This document shows, in pieces, positions 1 through 7,876 of a stretch of DNA of 64,000 nucleotides. Every line of letters begins with the position of its first letter. The stretch's first letter is position 1. This DNA is from Chryseosolibacter sp964551035 (GTDB taxonomy: Bacteria; Bacteroidota; Bacteroidia; Cytophagales; Cyclobacteriaceae), in assembly GCA_964551035.1 (NCBI GenBank), contig CAZKBK010000007.1, positions 84,556 through 148,555 of the forward strand, in the 5' to 3' direction. The translations under genes and the position numbers were made by a program. The notes beneath the pieces are model-generated. The model was not told the origin of the DNA, did not search any database, and saw only the letters and a list, made by a program, of their open reading frames with translations.

Positions 1-1
1 A

Positions 2-259
2 ATAAAAGAACTCTACGTGCTGGCCGTTGAGGCGCGGAACAACGGGCAAACAAAAATCCCCATCCACATTTACCCCACGCGCATGAATGAGGAGGGCATG
101 AGCCGTCTCAAGACAGCTTATGCGTCAAATCCAGGTCTGATCAGCTTTTGGGAAAATCTGCGCGGTATCTACGCGGACTTCGAAACGGGAAAATCGCTCA
201 AGGCGGTCAAGGTCAACGCCAGGGGTGAATACTACTTTCCAACGACAGCGTTTCAATAG
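2..259 (+). CDS. YafK-type L,D-transpeptidase-fold protein, C-terminal part (cut by window start)
   Basis: Only the last ~85 residues are present; the frame is open to the first base of the window, so the true start lies outside. The pattern IHIYPTRM, then SFWENLRGIYADFE and a final V-x-V-x-x-x-GEYYF resembles the C-terminus of the YafK/DpaA branch of the YkuD (L,D-transpeptidase) family, where IFPFxM and FWxNLKxGYDxFE occupy the same positions. Family members act on peptidoglycan peptides or on protein-peptidoglycan links in the periplasm. The catalytic His/Cys region is largely outside the window, so activity cannot be judged. It converges on the aromatic operon that ends six bases downstream on the other strand. 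Confidence 0.6.
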   Translation: MKELYVLAVEARNNGQTKIPIHIYPTRMNEEGMSRLKTAYASNPGLISFWENLRGIYADFETGKSLKAVKVNARGEYYFPTTAFQ

Positions 260-264
260 GTTGT

Positions 265-1368
265 CTACACCCTTTCCTCTACCTTGTTCATCACACGCGT
301 TTGTACCTGGATCGATTCCTGGTGGATCAACTTTAAAAGTTCGTTGGTGAATTCTTCGTCGAGGCCCATGGCCCTGCCGAGCGCAAGCCGGGTTTGAATG
401 ATTTCTTCCCACCGGCGCACCTGGAGAATGGTTACATTATTCTCCTTTTTGTACTGGCCGATCTTCTCGGATATCTTCATCCGCGACGCGAGCTTTTGCA
501 TGATCTCATCATCGAGTTGGTCGATCTGTTCCCGGAGGATTCCCAGTGTGTCTTTAAATGTCTTGCTCTCGGAGTTCACCTCGCGGGCAACGAGCCCGTC
601 AACGATCTTCAAAAGCGCTGCGGGCGTAACTTGCTGTTTGGCGTCACTCCACGCCGCATCGGGGTTGATGTGCGCTTCGATCATCAGGCCATCCATGTCG
701 AGATCAAGTGCCTTCTGAGCGATCAGGGCAATCAGGTCACGGCTACCCGAAATGTGGCTGGGGTCACAAACGATGTTGAGATCAGGGATACGTGTCTTGA
801 GTTCAATGGAAATATCCCACATGGGCGCGTTGCGGAAAGGCCCTTTTTCGAACGACGAAAACCCCCGATGGATAGCCGCCAGCTTCACAATCCCTGCTTT
901 GTTGAGGCGTTCAAGCGCGCCGATCCATAGTTCGAGATCCGGATTCACGGGGTTTTTTACCAGGACGGGGATGTCGACGCCTTTCAGCGCGTCTGCAATT
1001 TCCTGAACGGAAAACGGATTCACCGTTGTTCGTGCGCCGACCCAAAGAATGTCGACGCCTTCTTTCAAACAAGCCTCAACGTGCGCGGCATTGGCCACCT
1101 CGGTAGTGACGGGCAGCCCTGTCTCTTTGCCTGCCCGAACCAACCACTTCAAACCTTCCACGCCGGCGCCCTCGTACTGCCCCGGTCTCGTCCGCGGTTT
1201 CCAGATGCCCGCGCGGATGGCGTGTACTTTCCCCGTTGCGGCGATCTGCCGGGCTGTCGCCACCGTCTGTTCCTCAGTTTCCGCGCTGCAGGGCCCGCTG
1301 ATAATTACCGGCTTGCCGCCCGTGGGGAGCCAGGACGAAATGGGCTCAAGTTGCAATGTCTTTTTCAT
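265..1368 (-). CDS. Bifunctional DAHP synthase / type II chorismate mutase
   Basis: Joins phosphoenolpyruvate and erythrose 4-phosphate to DAHP (first shikimate-pathway step) and isomerises chorismate to prephenate. Residues ~1-260 are a KDPG-aldolase-like DAHP synthase barrel beginning with the signature GPCSAE near residue 25 and containing KPRTRPGQYEG. Residues ~270-360 are an AroQ-type helical chorismate mutase (LREQIDQLDDEIMQKLASRM, then an alpha-helical tail). The 367-residue length matches Bacteroidota fusions. It is the last gene of the pheA-aminotransferase-tyrA operon: its ATG overlaps the tyrA stop as ATGA, implying translational coupling. Supplying both pathway entry and branch-point activity next to tyrA and pheA makes the operon a complete chorismate-to-Phe/Tyr unit. 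Confidence 0.95.
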   Translation of the reverse strand: MKKTLQLEPISSWLPTGGKPVIISGPCSAETEEQTVATARQIAATGKVHAIRAGIWKPRTRPGQYEGAGVEGLKWLVRAGKETGLPVTTEVANAAHVEACLKEGVDILWVGARTTVNPFSVQEIADALKGVDIPVLVKNPVNPDLELWIGALERLNKAGIVKLAAIHRGFSSFEKGPFRNAPMWDISIELKTRIPDLNIVCDPSHISGSRDLIALIAQKALDLDMDGLMIEAHINPDAAWSDAKQQVTPAALLKIVDGLVAREVNSESKTFKDTLGILREQIDQLDDEIMQKLASRMKISEKIGQYKKENNVTILQVRRWEEIIQTRLALGRAMGLDEEFTNELLKLIHQESIQVQTRVMNKVEERV

Positions 1369-2270
1369 GATTTATTCGTTATGGAGTTTTCGGTTTCTTT
1401 GATTTTTGTTTGTTGATTCAATTCAATGCCGTCGAGAACACTGCGGATCCTGTTGGCCTCGGTCATGATCCGGTGCAGTTCGCCTACATCCTTCTTCATC
1501 AAATAGTATTGAAATCGTTGAAGGTGCATGATGTACTCAAGCAAAGCCTGACTGAGGTATTCGGCGTTCTGTTCAAAAATCGGCGCCCACATGTCGGGTG
1601 AACTTTTCGCCAGCCGCACCGTCGATGCAAAACCACTTCCCGCAAGGTTAAAAATGTTCTTTTGATCGTTTTCAATGTCGAGAACGGTTTGCCCGAGCAG
1701 GAACGCGCTCACGTGCGACAGGTGAGAAACGTAGGCGACGTGCCGGTCGTGTTCTACGGGATCCATGAAAATACTGCGCATGCCCAATGCCTGGAATGCC
1801 TGCTCGCCAACGTGCAATGCAGCGGAGGATGACTTTTCTTTCTCGCAAATGATGTTCAGTTTTCCGGTAAACAGACCGCTGAGCGCGGCATCAGGCCCCG
1901 AATTCTCCGTACCCGCGAGGGGGTGAGCGGCAACAAACTGTTCCCGGCGCTTGTGATTTTCCAGCGCCTTGCAGATCTGCCCCTTTGTCGATCCCGTGTC
2001 AATTACCACGGCGCCCGGTGCTGCCAGGTCCAGCACTTTCAAGAGCACCGTCCGGATGGCGTTAACCGGAATTGCGGTGAGTATGAGGTCGGACGACGCG
2101 ACAGCCTCCTCGAGCGGCGCTACCCGATCGACAAGACCACGGGCAATTGCACGCGCCGCGTGCTCCGTATTTTCGTCTACGCCCGTCAACTCCGTTGCCA
2201 GGCCCGCTTTGCGCAGGTCGATGGCAATGCTCCCACCTATCAATCCTAAACCAATAATCGTCGTTTTCAT
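1365..2270 (-). CDS. tyrA: Prephenate dehydrogenase
   Basis: Oxidative decarboxylation of prephenate to 4-hydroxyphenylpyruvate in tyrosine synthesis. The protein opens with a Rossmann dinucleotide motif, GLGLIGGSIA (residues ~7-16), followed by the acidic end of strand 2 (TGVDEN) typical of NAD-dependent TyrA. HPLAGTENSG near residue 140 is the conserved active-site region, and HVAYVSHLSHVSAF near residue 180 is the helical domain. At 301 residues it lacks an ACT domain and a fused mutase; the mutase is on the next gene, with which it shares a 4-base ATGA overlap. The aminotransferase stop is eight bases upstream. Lacking a visible allosteric domain, its control is probably at the level of the operon. 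Confidence 0.95.
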   Translation of the reverse strand: MKTTIIGLGLIGGSIAIDLRKAGLATELTGVDENTEHAARAIARGLVDRVAPLEEAVASSDLILTAIPVNAIRTVLLKVLDLAAPGAVVIDTGSTKGQICKALENHKRREQFVAAHPLAGTENSGPDAALSGLFTGKLNIICEKEKSSSAALHVGEQAFQALGMRSIFMDPVEHDRHVAYVSHLSHVSAFLLGQTVLDIENDQKNIFNLAGSGFASTVRLAKSSPDMWAPIFEQNAEYLSQALLEYIMHLQRFQYYLMKKDVGELHRIMTEANRIRSVLDGIELNQQTKIKETENSITNKS

Positions 2271-2278
2271 TTCCTTCG

Positions 2279-3487
2279 TTATAAACCTATCTTTTCACCC
2301 TTCGCCGTGGAACGCGTTCGCTGATAGTGTTCGATGCGCTGAAAGGCTTCCTCGAGTTTTTCCTCCGTGCTGCACAGGGAAATTCGTATGTAGCGCCGGC
2401 CGGCATCTCCAAAGATGAAGCCAGGCGTAATGAAGACCTTCGTCGCATAGAGAATGTCATCGATCCACTTTTCAACGTCGTCAACACGATCGGGCGCCTT
2501 CGCCCACACAAAAAGGCCTGACTGCGCCTGCGACCATGAACATTCCAGCGCCTTCAATATCTTCAACGCCGCCACTTTCCTGCGACGGTACACTTCGTTC
2601 AGGGCGTCAAACCATGCTTCGCCGTTCTTAAGGGCCTCGACCGCGGCATCCTGTAACCCCAGAAACATCCCGGAGTCCATGTTGCTTTTCACCCGGAGTA
2701 CGGCGTCGACATATTCCTTTCTCCCCGCAATCCATCCCAACCGCCACCCGGCCATGTTATGGGATTTGGAAAGGGAGTTCAGTTCGAGGGCTACATCTTC
2801 GCTTCCTTCAACCGACAAAATACTTTGCGGCGATTCATTGAGGATGAGGCTGTAGGGATTATCGTTAATAATAAGGAACCTGTGCTTTCGCGCCAGATCG
2901 ACAAGGGCTTTCATCTCATCGCGTGAGGCCGTCTTGCCCGTTGGCATATGCGGAAAATTCACCCACATCAGTTTCACCTTCGAAAGATCTTCCTTCTCCA
3001 GCGACTCAATGTCAACTTTCCAGTTGTCTTCTTCCATCATTCGATAGGTGCGGAGCTTCGCCCCTACCAGCGCAGCCACCGATGCGTAGGTCGGATAGCC
3101 AGGATTGGGAATCAGCACTTCCTCATCCGCGTCGACGAATGCCATGGAAATGTGCATGATCCCCTCTTTCGAGCCCATCAATGGAAGGATCATTGTTTCC
3201 GGATCAAGCGCGACACCGTATGTCCGTTGGTAAAACGCGGCAATGGCATTGCGGAACGCGGCGATTCCCTTGTAGCTTTGATAGCCATGGTGCGAAGGAT
3301 TTCGGGCGGAGTCCGTGAGCGCTTCGATGGTATTGACGGACGGCGCCTGATCCGGGCTGCCGATGCCAAGGTTGATCACGCGGTGTTCGGGCGTATCAAG
3401 GCTCCGCACTTCCGCCAGTTTTCGGCTGAAGTAGTACTCCTCAACCTGCTCGATCCTTTTTGCCGTTTGTATCATCTCAATGCTCAT
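2279..3487 (-). CDS. PLP-dependent class I aminotransferase of the aromatic operon
   Basis: Fold-type I aminotransferase (~402 residues), probably transaminating phenylpyruvate/4-hydroxyphenylpyruvate or prephenate. The pyridoxal lysine lies in SLSKSHNMAGWRLGW, with the conserved NFPHMPTG and the aspartate/tyrosine region INDNPYSL upstream. The substrate is inferred from its place between pheA and tyrA; sequence alone supports only a general aspartate/aromatic aminotransferase. The start is taken at the ATG beginning MSIEMIQTAKRIEQ (3487); the frame extends to a GTG at 3517, but those ten residues look like leader sequence. The 5' junction with pheA holds a tandem AT-rich repeat. Confidence 0.88.
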   Translation of the reverse strand: MSIEMIQTAKRIEQVEEYYFSRKLAEVRSLDTPEHRVINLGIGSPDQAPSVNTIEALTDSARNPSHHGYQSYKGIAAFRNAIAAFYQRTYGVALDPETMILPLMGSKEGIMHISMAFVDADEEVLIPNPGYPTYASVAALVGAKLRTYRMMEEDNWKVDIESLEKEDLSKVKLMWVNFPHMPTGKTASRDEMKALVDLARKHRFLIINDNPYSLILNESPQSILSVEGSEDVALELNSLSKSHNMAGWRLGWIAGRKEYVDAVLRVKSNMDSGMFLGLQDAAVEALKNGEAWFDALNEVYRRRKVAALKILKALECSWSQAQSGLFVWAKAPDRVDDVEKWIDDILYATKVFITPGFIFGDAGRRYIRISLCSTEEKLEEAFQRIEHYQRTRSTAKGEKIGL

Positions 3488-3544
3488 GTTTACAATCCTA
3501 TCAACGAAACCTACCACCCTAACAACTAATCAACTGGCCAACTT

Positions 3545-3627
3545 AACTCCAAACTTTAAACTTCGAACTCCAAACTTTAAACTTCGAACTCCAAAACTTT
3601 AAACTTCGAACTCCAAACTTTAAACTA
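3545..3627. repeat. Four tandem copies of a ~21-bp unit between pheA and the aminotransferase gene
   Basis: The unit AACTCCAAACTTTAAACTTCG begins at 3545, 3566, 3587 (22 bp, one extra A) and 3609 (truncated). The array fills most of the intergenic gap and stops four bases before the pheA stop codon. There are no spacers, so this is not CRISPR. Comparable low-complexity repeats occupy other within-operon junctions of the window (13216, 17063, 54585). Confidence 0.9.
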
Positions 3628-3631
3628 AATC

Positions 3632-4471
3632 CTAGTACTCAACCCTTCCCTTCCTGTACTCTCCCAGCACATTCAAATTTCTGACCTGCCGCAGCACCTG
3701 TTGCAAGGCGTCATCATAGGCACTGCGTTTTTCCCATTCGATGTCCACGTGAATCGAATACTCACTCGGTTTTCCGATGATGGGGATTGACTGGATCTTG
3801 GTGAGGTTGATGTTGTTGTTTTTGAACGTCATCAACGCTTCTGCCAGGCTGCCCACTTCATTCGCGACCTCGAACGACAACGACGCCTTGTTGCCCTCTG
3901 GCTGCCCGTTGCGTTTCTTGGAAAGAACGAGAAACCGCGTAAAATTCTTTTTGTGCGTTTCAATCCGCTTTTCAAGAATCGCCAGACCGAACTTGTTGGC
4001 GGTGGCTTCATTGCCTATTGCGGCCGTATCCCGCAATTGAAAATCGGAAAGCTTTTTGGCCGAAAGCGCGGTGTCGTCACTCTCCCTTACCTGGATTCCG
4101 TTGAGGGAATGAATGAATTCCGAACATTGGCGAATGGCCATGGGATGAGACTCGATCGCCCTGATGTCCGTGAAACTGACGCCAGGCAACGCCAGCAAGT
4201 GCATGTGAATGGGAAGATAAATTTCTCCGATGATGCTGAAGTGATAGGTTTGCAAAAGAAAATAGTTGGGGAGGATGCTTCCGGCGATTGAGTTCTCTAT
4301 GGCCATGACGGCATAGTCGGCCTCTCCCCCGTTCAGGTGCTCGCACAAGGTGTGAAACGAAAGGCACTCCACCGTTTCAATCGGATCTTTGAACCACGAC
4401 AAGGCGGCGATCTCGTGAAAACTTGTCGCGATGCCCTGAATGGCGACTCTTGTTTTTGTACGCTTTTCCAT
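3632..4471 (-). CDS. pheA: Prephenate dehydratase with ACT domain
   Basis: Converts prephenate to phenylpyruvate. Residues ~8-185 form the type 2 periplasmic-binding-like PDT domain: VAIQGIATSFHEIAA at the N-terminus, ENSIAGSI near residue 60 and the diagnostic NFTRFLVL with the essential TRF near residue 175. Residues ~195-275 are an ACT domain (SLSFEVANEVGSLAEALMTF... ) expected to bind phenylalanine and inhibit the enzyme. At 279 residues it is a stand-alone PDT; the chorismate mutase is the separate fusion at the operon end. It is the first structural gene after the FFYFYYYFF leader and terminator, so its transcription is probably set by Phe/Tyr-tRNA charging as well as by feedback inhibition. 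Confidence 0.96.
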   Translation of the reverse strand: MEKRTKTRVAIQGIATSFHEIAALSWFKDPIETVECLSFHTLCEHLNGGEADYAVMAIENSIAGSILPNYFLLQTYHFSIIGEIYLPIHMHLLALPGVSFTDIRAIESHPMAIRQCSEFIHSLNGIQVRESDDTALSAKKLSDFQLRDTAAIGNEATANKFGLAILEKRIETHKKNFTRFLVLSKKRNGQPEGNKASLSFEVANEVGSLAEALMTFKNNNINLTKIQSIPIIGKPSEYSIHVDIEWEKRSAYDDALQQVLRQVRNLNVLGEYRKGRVEY

Positions 4472-4489
4472 CTCTTTTCAAACGATACC

Positions 4490-4519
4490 AAACAAAAAGT
4501 CCCGGTTTTGCCGGGACTT
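4490..4519 (-). terminator. Intrinsic terminator (attenuator hairpin) upstream of pheA
   Basis: On the minus strand the arms AAGTCCCGG (4519-4511) and CCGGGACTT (4505-4497) form a perfect 9-bp stem around a 5-nt loop and run directly into TTTTTG. It lies 26 bases before the pheA start and after the leader ORF stop, so it can only act on transcripts about to enter the aromatic operon. Its 5' arm contains GTCCCG, complementary to CGGGAC in the end of the leader ORF (+ strand 4566-4571). Confidence 0.88.
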
Positions 4520-4560
4520 CCTGAGTATTTCGGGTTATCTTTTACAACAACACACCACTC

Positions 4561-4626
4561 TTAGCGTCCCGTCCGGGCCTTAAAGAAGTAGTAATAAAAA
4601 TAAAAAAACGTGTTGTTGACTCTCAT
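4561..4626 (-). CDS. Aromatic operon leader peptide (21 residues, Phe/Tyr-rich)
   Basis: An ATG at 4626 opens a 21-codon frame ending in TAA (4563-4561). Residues 7-15 are FFYFYYYFF, nine aromatic residues in a row, followed by the basic end KARTGR. This is the hallmark of an attenuator peptide such as enterobacterial PheL. The product itself probably has no function; what matters is ribosome position. A ribosome stalled in the aromatic run would leave CGGGAC (codons ~18-20) free to pair with GTCCCG of the terminator's 5' arm and prevent termination; a ribosome reaching the stop would cover CGGGAC and let the terminator form. The frame is too short for gene finders. The pairing was worked out by eye, not by folding software. 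Confidence 0.85.
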   Translation of the reverse strand: MRVNNTFFYFYYYFFKARTGR

Positions 4627-4644
4627 TCCTGTTGCTTGCGGTGA

Positions 4645-4676
4645 TAAAGGTAATGCGATTTTCCTTTTACTTGCAA
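4645..4676 (-). promoter_or_regulatory. Candidate Bacteroidota promoter for the aromatic operon
   Basis: On the minus strand TTG (4676-4674) is followed after 21 bases by TACCTTTA (4652-4645), one mismatch from the Bacteroidota -7 consensus TAnnTTTG. Transcription would start around 4639, giving an ~12-nt 5' end before the leader ATG. Spacing is at the long end of the known range, so this is tentative. Confidence 0.45.
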
Positions 4677-4712
4677 CTGCCCGTCGCCGATTCCAGGAAT
4701 TATTTTTTACAA

Positions 4713-5579
4713 CTAATGATTGTTAGGAGCAGCATGGCGGGCCATTTCCCATCCGATCATCGATTTCTTTCGGGCTGAGCTCCACCGGTAATCGCCGAGG
4801 ATACCGTCCTGCCGGATAACGCGATGGCACGGGATGAGCCAGGCGATGTGGTTCGAACCAACGGCAGACCCTACCGCCTGCATGGCCGCAGGACTTCCAA
4901 TCCTTGACGCAACATCTTTGTACGTGGCCAGGTCACCCATTGGAATTCGCAACAGCGCCTCCCATACTTTGATCTGAAAATTGGTGCCCTTCACCAGGAG
5001 ATGGAGTTTCTTACGGCCGGAAGGCTGGTTAAAAACACGTTCGCTCATGTCGGCGGCCAACGCGTTGTTTTCATGAAAAACTGAATTGTGCCAATGCGCC
5101 TTCATCTCTTCCACAGCGTGGTTCGGATCTTCATCATGGGCCAGGAATGACAACCAACAGATGCCCCGCGTCGTCACGCCCATGAGCGCCGGTCCAAACA
5201 ACGTCCGGTGAAATCCATAGTCGATATGAATGCCCGACCCCCGGTGGCGGTATTCCTGGAGGGTCACCGCCTCCAGGGTGGTGAACAGATCGTACACGCG
5301 CGATTGCGCCGAAAGGCCGGCAAACTCGGCCGCGTGCATCACGCTCCGCGATTCCTGGAGCTTCGCCTTGAGAAAATCGACGGTCAGAAATTGCAAGAAA
5401 CGTTTGGGGCTGATACCTGCCCATTCCGTAAAGATGCGTTGAAAATGAAACGGACTCAGGTGAACCTTTTCCGCAATTTCATCAAGATCCGGTTGCGTTT
5501 GAAAATTGTCCTCCAGGTAACGAATGGCGTGTTCAATACGCTGATAGTTGATATGTTGTTGTTCCGCATTCAGGACCAT
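4713..5579 (-). CDS. Ada-like protein: AraC-type HTH plus O6-methylguanine-DNA methyltransferase
   Basis: Residues ~15-115 are an AraC-family double helix-turn-helix (IRYLEDNFQ..., then SPFHFQRIFTEWAGISPKRF). Residues ~130-280 are a methyltransferase domain ending in the suicide motif PCHRV with acceptor Cys251. It transfers O6-alkyl groups from DNA to itself and may act as a regulator. The N-terminal zinc/Cys phosphotriester-repair domain of E. coli Ada is absent, so the classical methylation switch for activation is missing. It is transcribed divergently from the AlkA-like glycosylase across 119 bases, the usual pairing of an adaptive-response module; cross-regulation is inference. Confidence 0.9.
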   Translation of the reverse strand: MVLNAEQQHINYQRIEHAIRYLEDNFQTQPDLDEIAEKVHLSPFHFQRIFTEWAGISPKRFLQFLTVDFLKAKLQESRSVMHAAEFAGLSAQSRVYDLFTTLEAVTLQEYRHRGSGIHIDYGFHRTLFGPALMGVTTRGICWLSFLAHDEDPNHAVEEMKAHWHNSVFHENNALAADMSERVFNQPSGRKKLHLLVKGTNFQIKVWEALLRIPMGDLATYKDVASRIGSPAAMQAVGSAVGSNHIAWLIPCHRVIRQDGILGDYRWSSARKKSMIGWEMARHAAPNNH

Positions 5580-5698
5580 AAATTAATGAATTAAGCACGA
5601 CCCAAAGGTCTGCGAAGACCTGTCCGTTTTCAACCTGTTTCTTGCGCATTTTGCCGATGTTTTTGGACGTTGAAGGGATGCCGCCTAATATTGAGGCC

Positions 5699-6580
5699 AT
5701 GTTGAAAACATCCCTTCGCGTCCCCGAGCCCTTCAGTTTTAACCTTACCCGCGAGTTTCTTTTGCGCTCCCCGAGGGAGCTCCTTCACCGGATTGAAGGC
5801 AACCGTGTAGTCAAATTACTAAAACACGGTGACGAAAAGGTGTTGTTTTCGGTCGTCGGCCGCGGCGACAAGCTTGTGATCGAGTTCCTGAACGGTAATC
5901 CCTCCGCCGAATCAAAAAAGGATGTGCGCCAGTATGTGCGTGAATGGTTTGACCTGGAGACCGACCTCATGCCGTTCTATGCCATGGCTGCGGGTGACAG
6001 GCTTCTGGCCGCGCTGGTCAGGAAGTTTTATGGGTACCGGATCATCGGTCAGCCGGATCTTTTTGAATCCCTGATCTGGGCAGTGCTGGGTCAGCAGATC
6101 AATCTTTCGTTCGCCTACACGCTCAAGCAGCGGTTTGTCGAACACTTCGGCGAGCGATTGTTTTACAACCAGGAATCCTACTATCTCTTTCCGGAGCCTG
6201 CGCTTGTGACGGGGCTCGGGGATGAGGCCCTTTTGCCCCTGCAGTTCTCACGGCAGAAAAGCCTTTACGTGCGCGTCATCGCCGAGGCCTTCGCCGGTAA
6301 TGAGATATCCAAGGAAAAACTCACCGGGCTTTCCTTGGAGGATGCCCGCGAAGCGCTCATGAAAATCAAAGGGGTCGGGAACTGGACGGCCAATTATGCG
6401 TTGATGAAAACGTTCCGTTATCCCGATGCCTTTCCCCTGGAAGATGCCGGGCTGCACAATGCCATCAGGAACCTGAAGGGAATGACGCGCAAACCAACGC
6501 TGGATGAGGTACGAAAACTTTTCAGGAAATACCGCGGGTGGGAGGCATACGCGACGCTGTATTTTTGGAAGAGTTTATGA
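5699..6580 (+). CDS. AlkA-like DNA-3-methyladenine glycosylase (HhH-GPD)
   Basis: Removes alkylated bases from DNA to start base-excision repair. The HhH-GPD core is clear: ESLIWAVLGQQINL, the hairpin IKGVGNWTANYALM near the C-terminal third, and the acidic segment FPLEDAGL carrying the expected catalytic Asp. An N-terminal beta-rich AlkA_N-like region precedes it. The ATG at 5699 (MLKTSLRVPEPFSF) is chosen because PEPFSF normally lies near the N-terminus; in-frame starts at 5642 (TTG), 5657 and 5678 are possible, the distance to the divergent Ada-like gene allowing any of them. It ends four bases from the convergent FRG gene. Confidence 0.85.
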   Translation: MLKTSLRVPEPFSFNLTREFLLRSPRELLHRIEGNRVVKLLKHGDEKVLFSVVGRGDKLVIEFLNGNPSAESKKDVRQYVREWFDLETDLMPFYAMAAGDRLLAALVRKFYGYRIIGQPDLFESLIWAVLGQQINLSFAYTLKQRFVEHFGERLFYNQESYYLFPEPALVTGLGDEALLPLQFSRQKSLYVRVIAEAFAGNEISKEKLTGLSLEDAREALMKIKGVGNWTANYALMKTFRYPDAFPLEDAGLHNAIRNLKGMTRKPTLDEVRKLFRKYRGWEAYATLYFWKSL

Positions 6581-6584
6581 TCTC

Positions 6585-7292
6585 TCACTTGCCAAGAAAC
6601 AGCCACTCAACGTGCTTGGCCAGGCCGTCAATGTCGGGGTACATCGATGATGAATTGATGCCGAAGTTATGCAGCCTGATCTTACACTCCTTGAAACAAT
6701 TGCTGTCGACCTTGATCTTGAAAAGGCGTGGCGCGTACTCGGGGTTTTGTTCAAAAGGGATGAACTTCCGGTCGGAGTCGCTTTTGTGAATCGTAAACCA
6801 GCCGAACTGTGCCGAGATGCGTTTGGTAATGTGGTTGGGCTTGAAAACTTTGGTCATTCCGCCCTTGTAGGGATCCTTGTCGTCCGTGGATATGACAATA
6901 TCTTCTTTGGGCACGTTGAATCCCCACACCACCGAGTAGTCGGTCCTGATGTCGTCGAGGCTGCCGACCATGGAGAACCACAGGGCGATCAATGGGTTTT
7001 CGGTCCAGTCAAGCAGCCGTGTCGCCATGCCATGATGTTGGGCGAGGGCCAGCCAGTCCCATTGCGTGCCCGGTTGGTAATCGATCAGGTGAAAACTTCG
7101 GCGTTGAAAGTCGTCAAGCATTTCACGCTCGGTATCCTCCACATTGGCAAGCTTGTACCGGGCAATCTTTGGCAACAAAGTCTTATCCTGACTTTGTCCC
7201 CGGTAGAGGATAAACTGGTCGTTGGGGATGTCGAGGATAATGTCCTGAAATTCCCTGAAACTCGAAATCTCGAAAGTTCTGTATTCGTCCAT
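6585..7292 (-). CDS. FRG-domain protein
   Basis: The FRG domain is named for a conserved F/Y-x-R-G pattern; here ILYRGQSQ (residues 28-35), then AQHHGMATRLLDWTENPLIALWF (84-106), the second conserved block of the family. The 235-residue protein is essentially this domain, with no second domain, signal peptide or membrane segment. The biochemical role of FRG proteins is poorly known; they are frequent in accessory regions, and some occur with nucleases or in defence contexts, but nothing adjacent here makes that case. It converges on the AlkA-like gene with a 4-base gap and may be unrelated to it. Confidence 0.8.
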   Translation of the reverse strand: MDEYRTFEISSFREFQDIILDIPNDQFILYRGQSQDKTLLPKIARYKLANVEDTEREMLDDFQRRSFHLIDYQPGTQWDWLALAQHHGMATRLLDWTENPLIALWFSMVGSLDDIRTDYSVVWGFNVPKEDIVISTDDKDPYKGGMTKVFKPNHITKRISAQFGWFTIHKSDSDRKFIPFEQNPEYAPRLFKIKVDSNCFKECKIRLHNFGINSSSMYPDIDGLAKHVEWLFLGK

Positions 7293-7372
7293 TGATCACG
7301 TGATGGCAGGAGCGACATCCTTCTTTTCAGTTCCTTAAAGAATAGATGCGCTCGTCTTAAATTCGGACTGCC

Positions 7373-7398
7373 GAATCCACGCCGTTCTCCGTGGATTC
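7373..7398. repeat. 9-bp perfect inverted repeat upstream of the thioesterase gene
   Basis: GAATCCACG (7373-7381) and CGTGGATTC (7390-7398) are perfect complements around an 8-base loop, in the 152-bp gap between the divergent FRG and thioesterase genes. No U-tract follows on either strand, so an operator or structured 5' end is likelier than a terminator. Confidence 0.6.
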
Positions 7399-7444
7399 CG
7401 CTAAAATTGCGTACCCATATTATATATAATAAACCGGATTTGCC

Positions 7445-7876
7445 ATGAACCGCATTACAATCGACCTTCCCGAGGCATTTTTGTTTGAAACAGAACTGAA
7501 TGTGCGCGCCAGCGATCTTAACTATGGCAACCACCTTGGGCACGACCGTGTTCTCACGCTTATGCAGGAAGCCCGGATCCGGTTCTACCGCCAACTGGGA
7601 TTCAAGAACGAACTTAGCTTTGAGGGCCCGGTTGGACAGGTCATTGCCGATGTGGCGGTGGTGTACAGGAGCGAGTCATTTCTCGGCGATATGCTCAACT
7701 GCGGCCTCGGGGTCCGGAATTTCAGCAAATACGGTTTCGACATGGTGTACCTGCTGACCAACAAAGCTTCCAGGCGCGAAGTAGCGCGCGGGAAGACGGG
7801 TATTGTTTGTTTTGACTACGAGAAACGCAAGGTCGCGCCGGTGCCCGATGTGCTGCTGCGTGGCCTGCAACTGTAG
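7445..7876 (+). CDS. Acyl-CoA thioesterase-like hotdog protein (4HBT family)
   Basis: A 143-residue single hotdog domain. The segment VRASDLNYGNHLGHDRVLTLMQEAR is the family's N-terminal signature, with the Asp/Asn-x-x-x-H arrangement of 4-hydroxybenzoyl-CoA/YbgC-like thioesterases. YRSESFLGDML and the final GIVCFDYEKRKV are the typical strand ends. It probably hydrolyses an acyl-CoA thioester in the cytoplasm; the acyl group cannot be inferred. The start follows an AT-rich stretch (7421-7435). The next gene begins 218 bases on, so it is probably monocistronic. Confidence 0.85.
   Translation: MNRITIDLPEAFLFETELNVRASDLNYGNHLGHDRVLTLMQEARIRFYRQLGFKNELSFEGPVGQVIADVAVVYRSESFLGDMLNCGLGVRNFSKYGFDMVYLLTNKASRREVARGKTGIVCFDYEKRKVAPVPDVLLRGLQL

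Noticed and set aside
3545..3627. CRISPR-like array
   Set aside because: The 21-bp units are directly adjacent with no spacers, and no cas genes are present.
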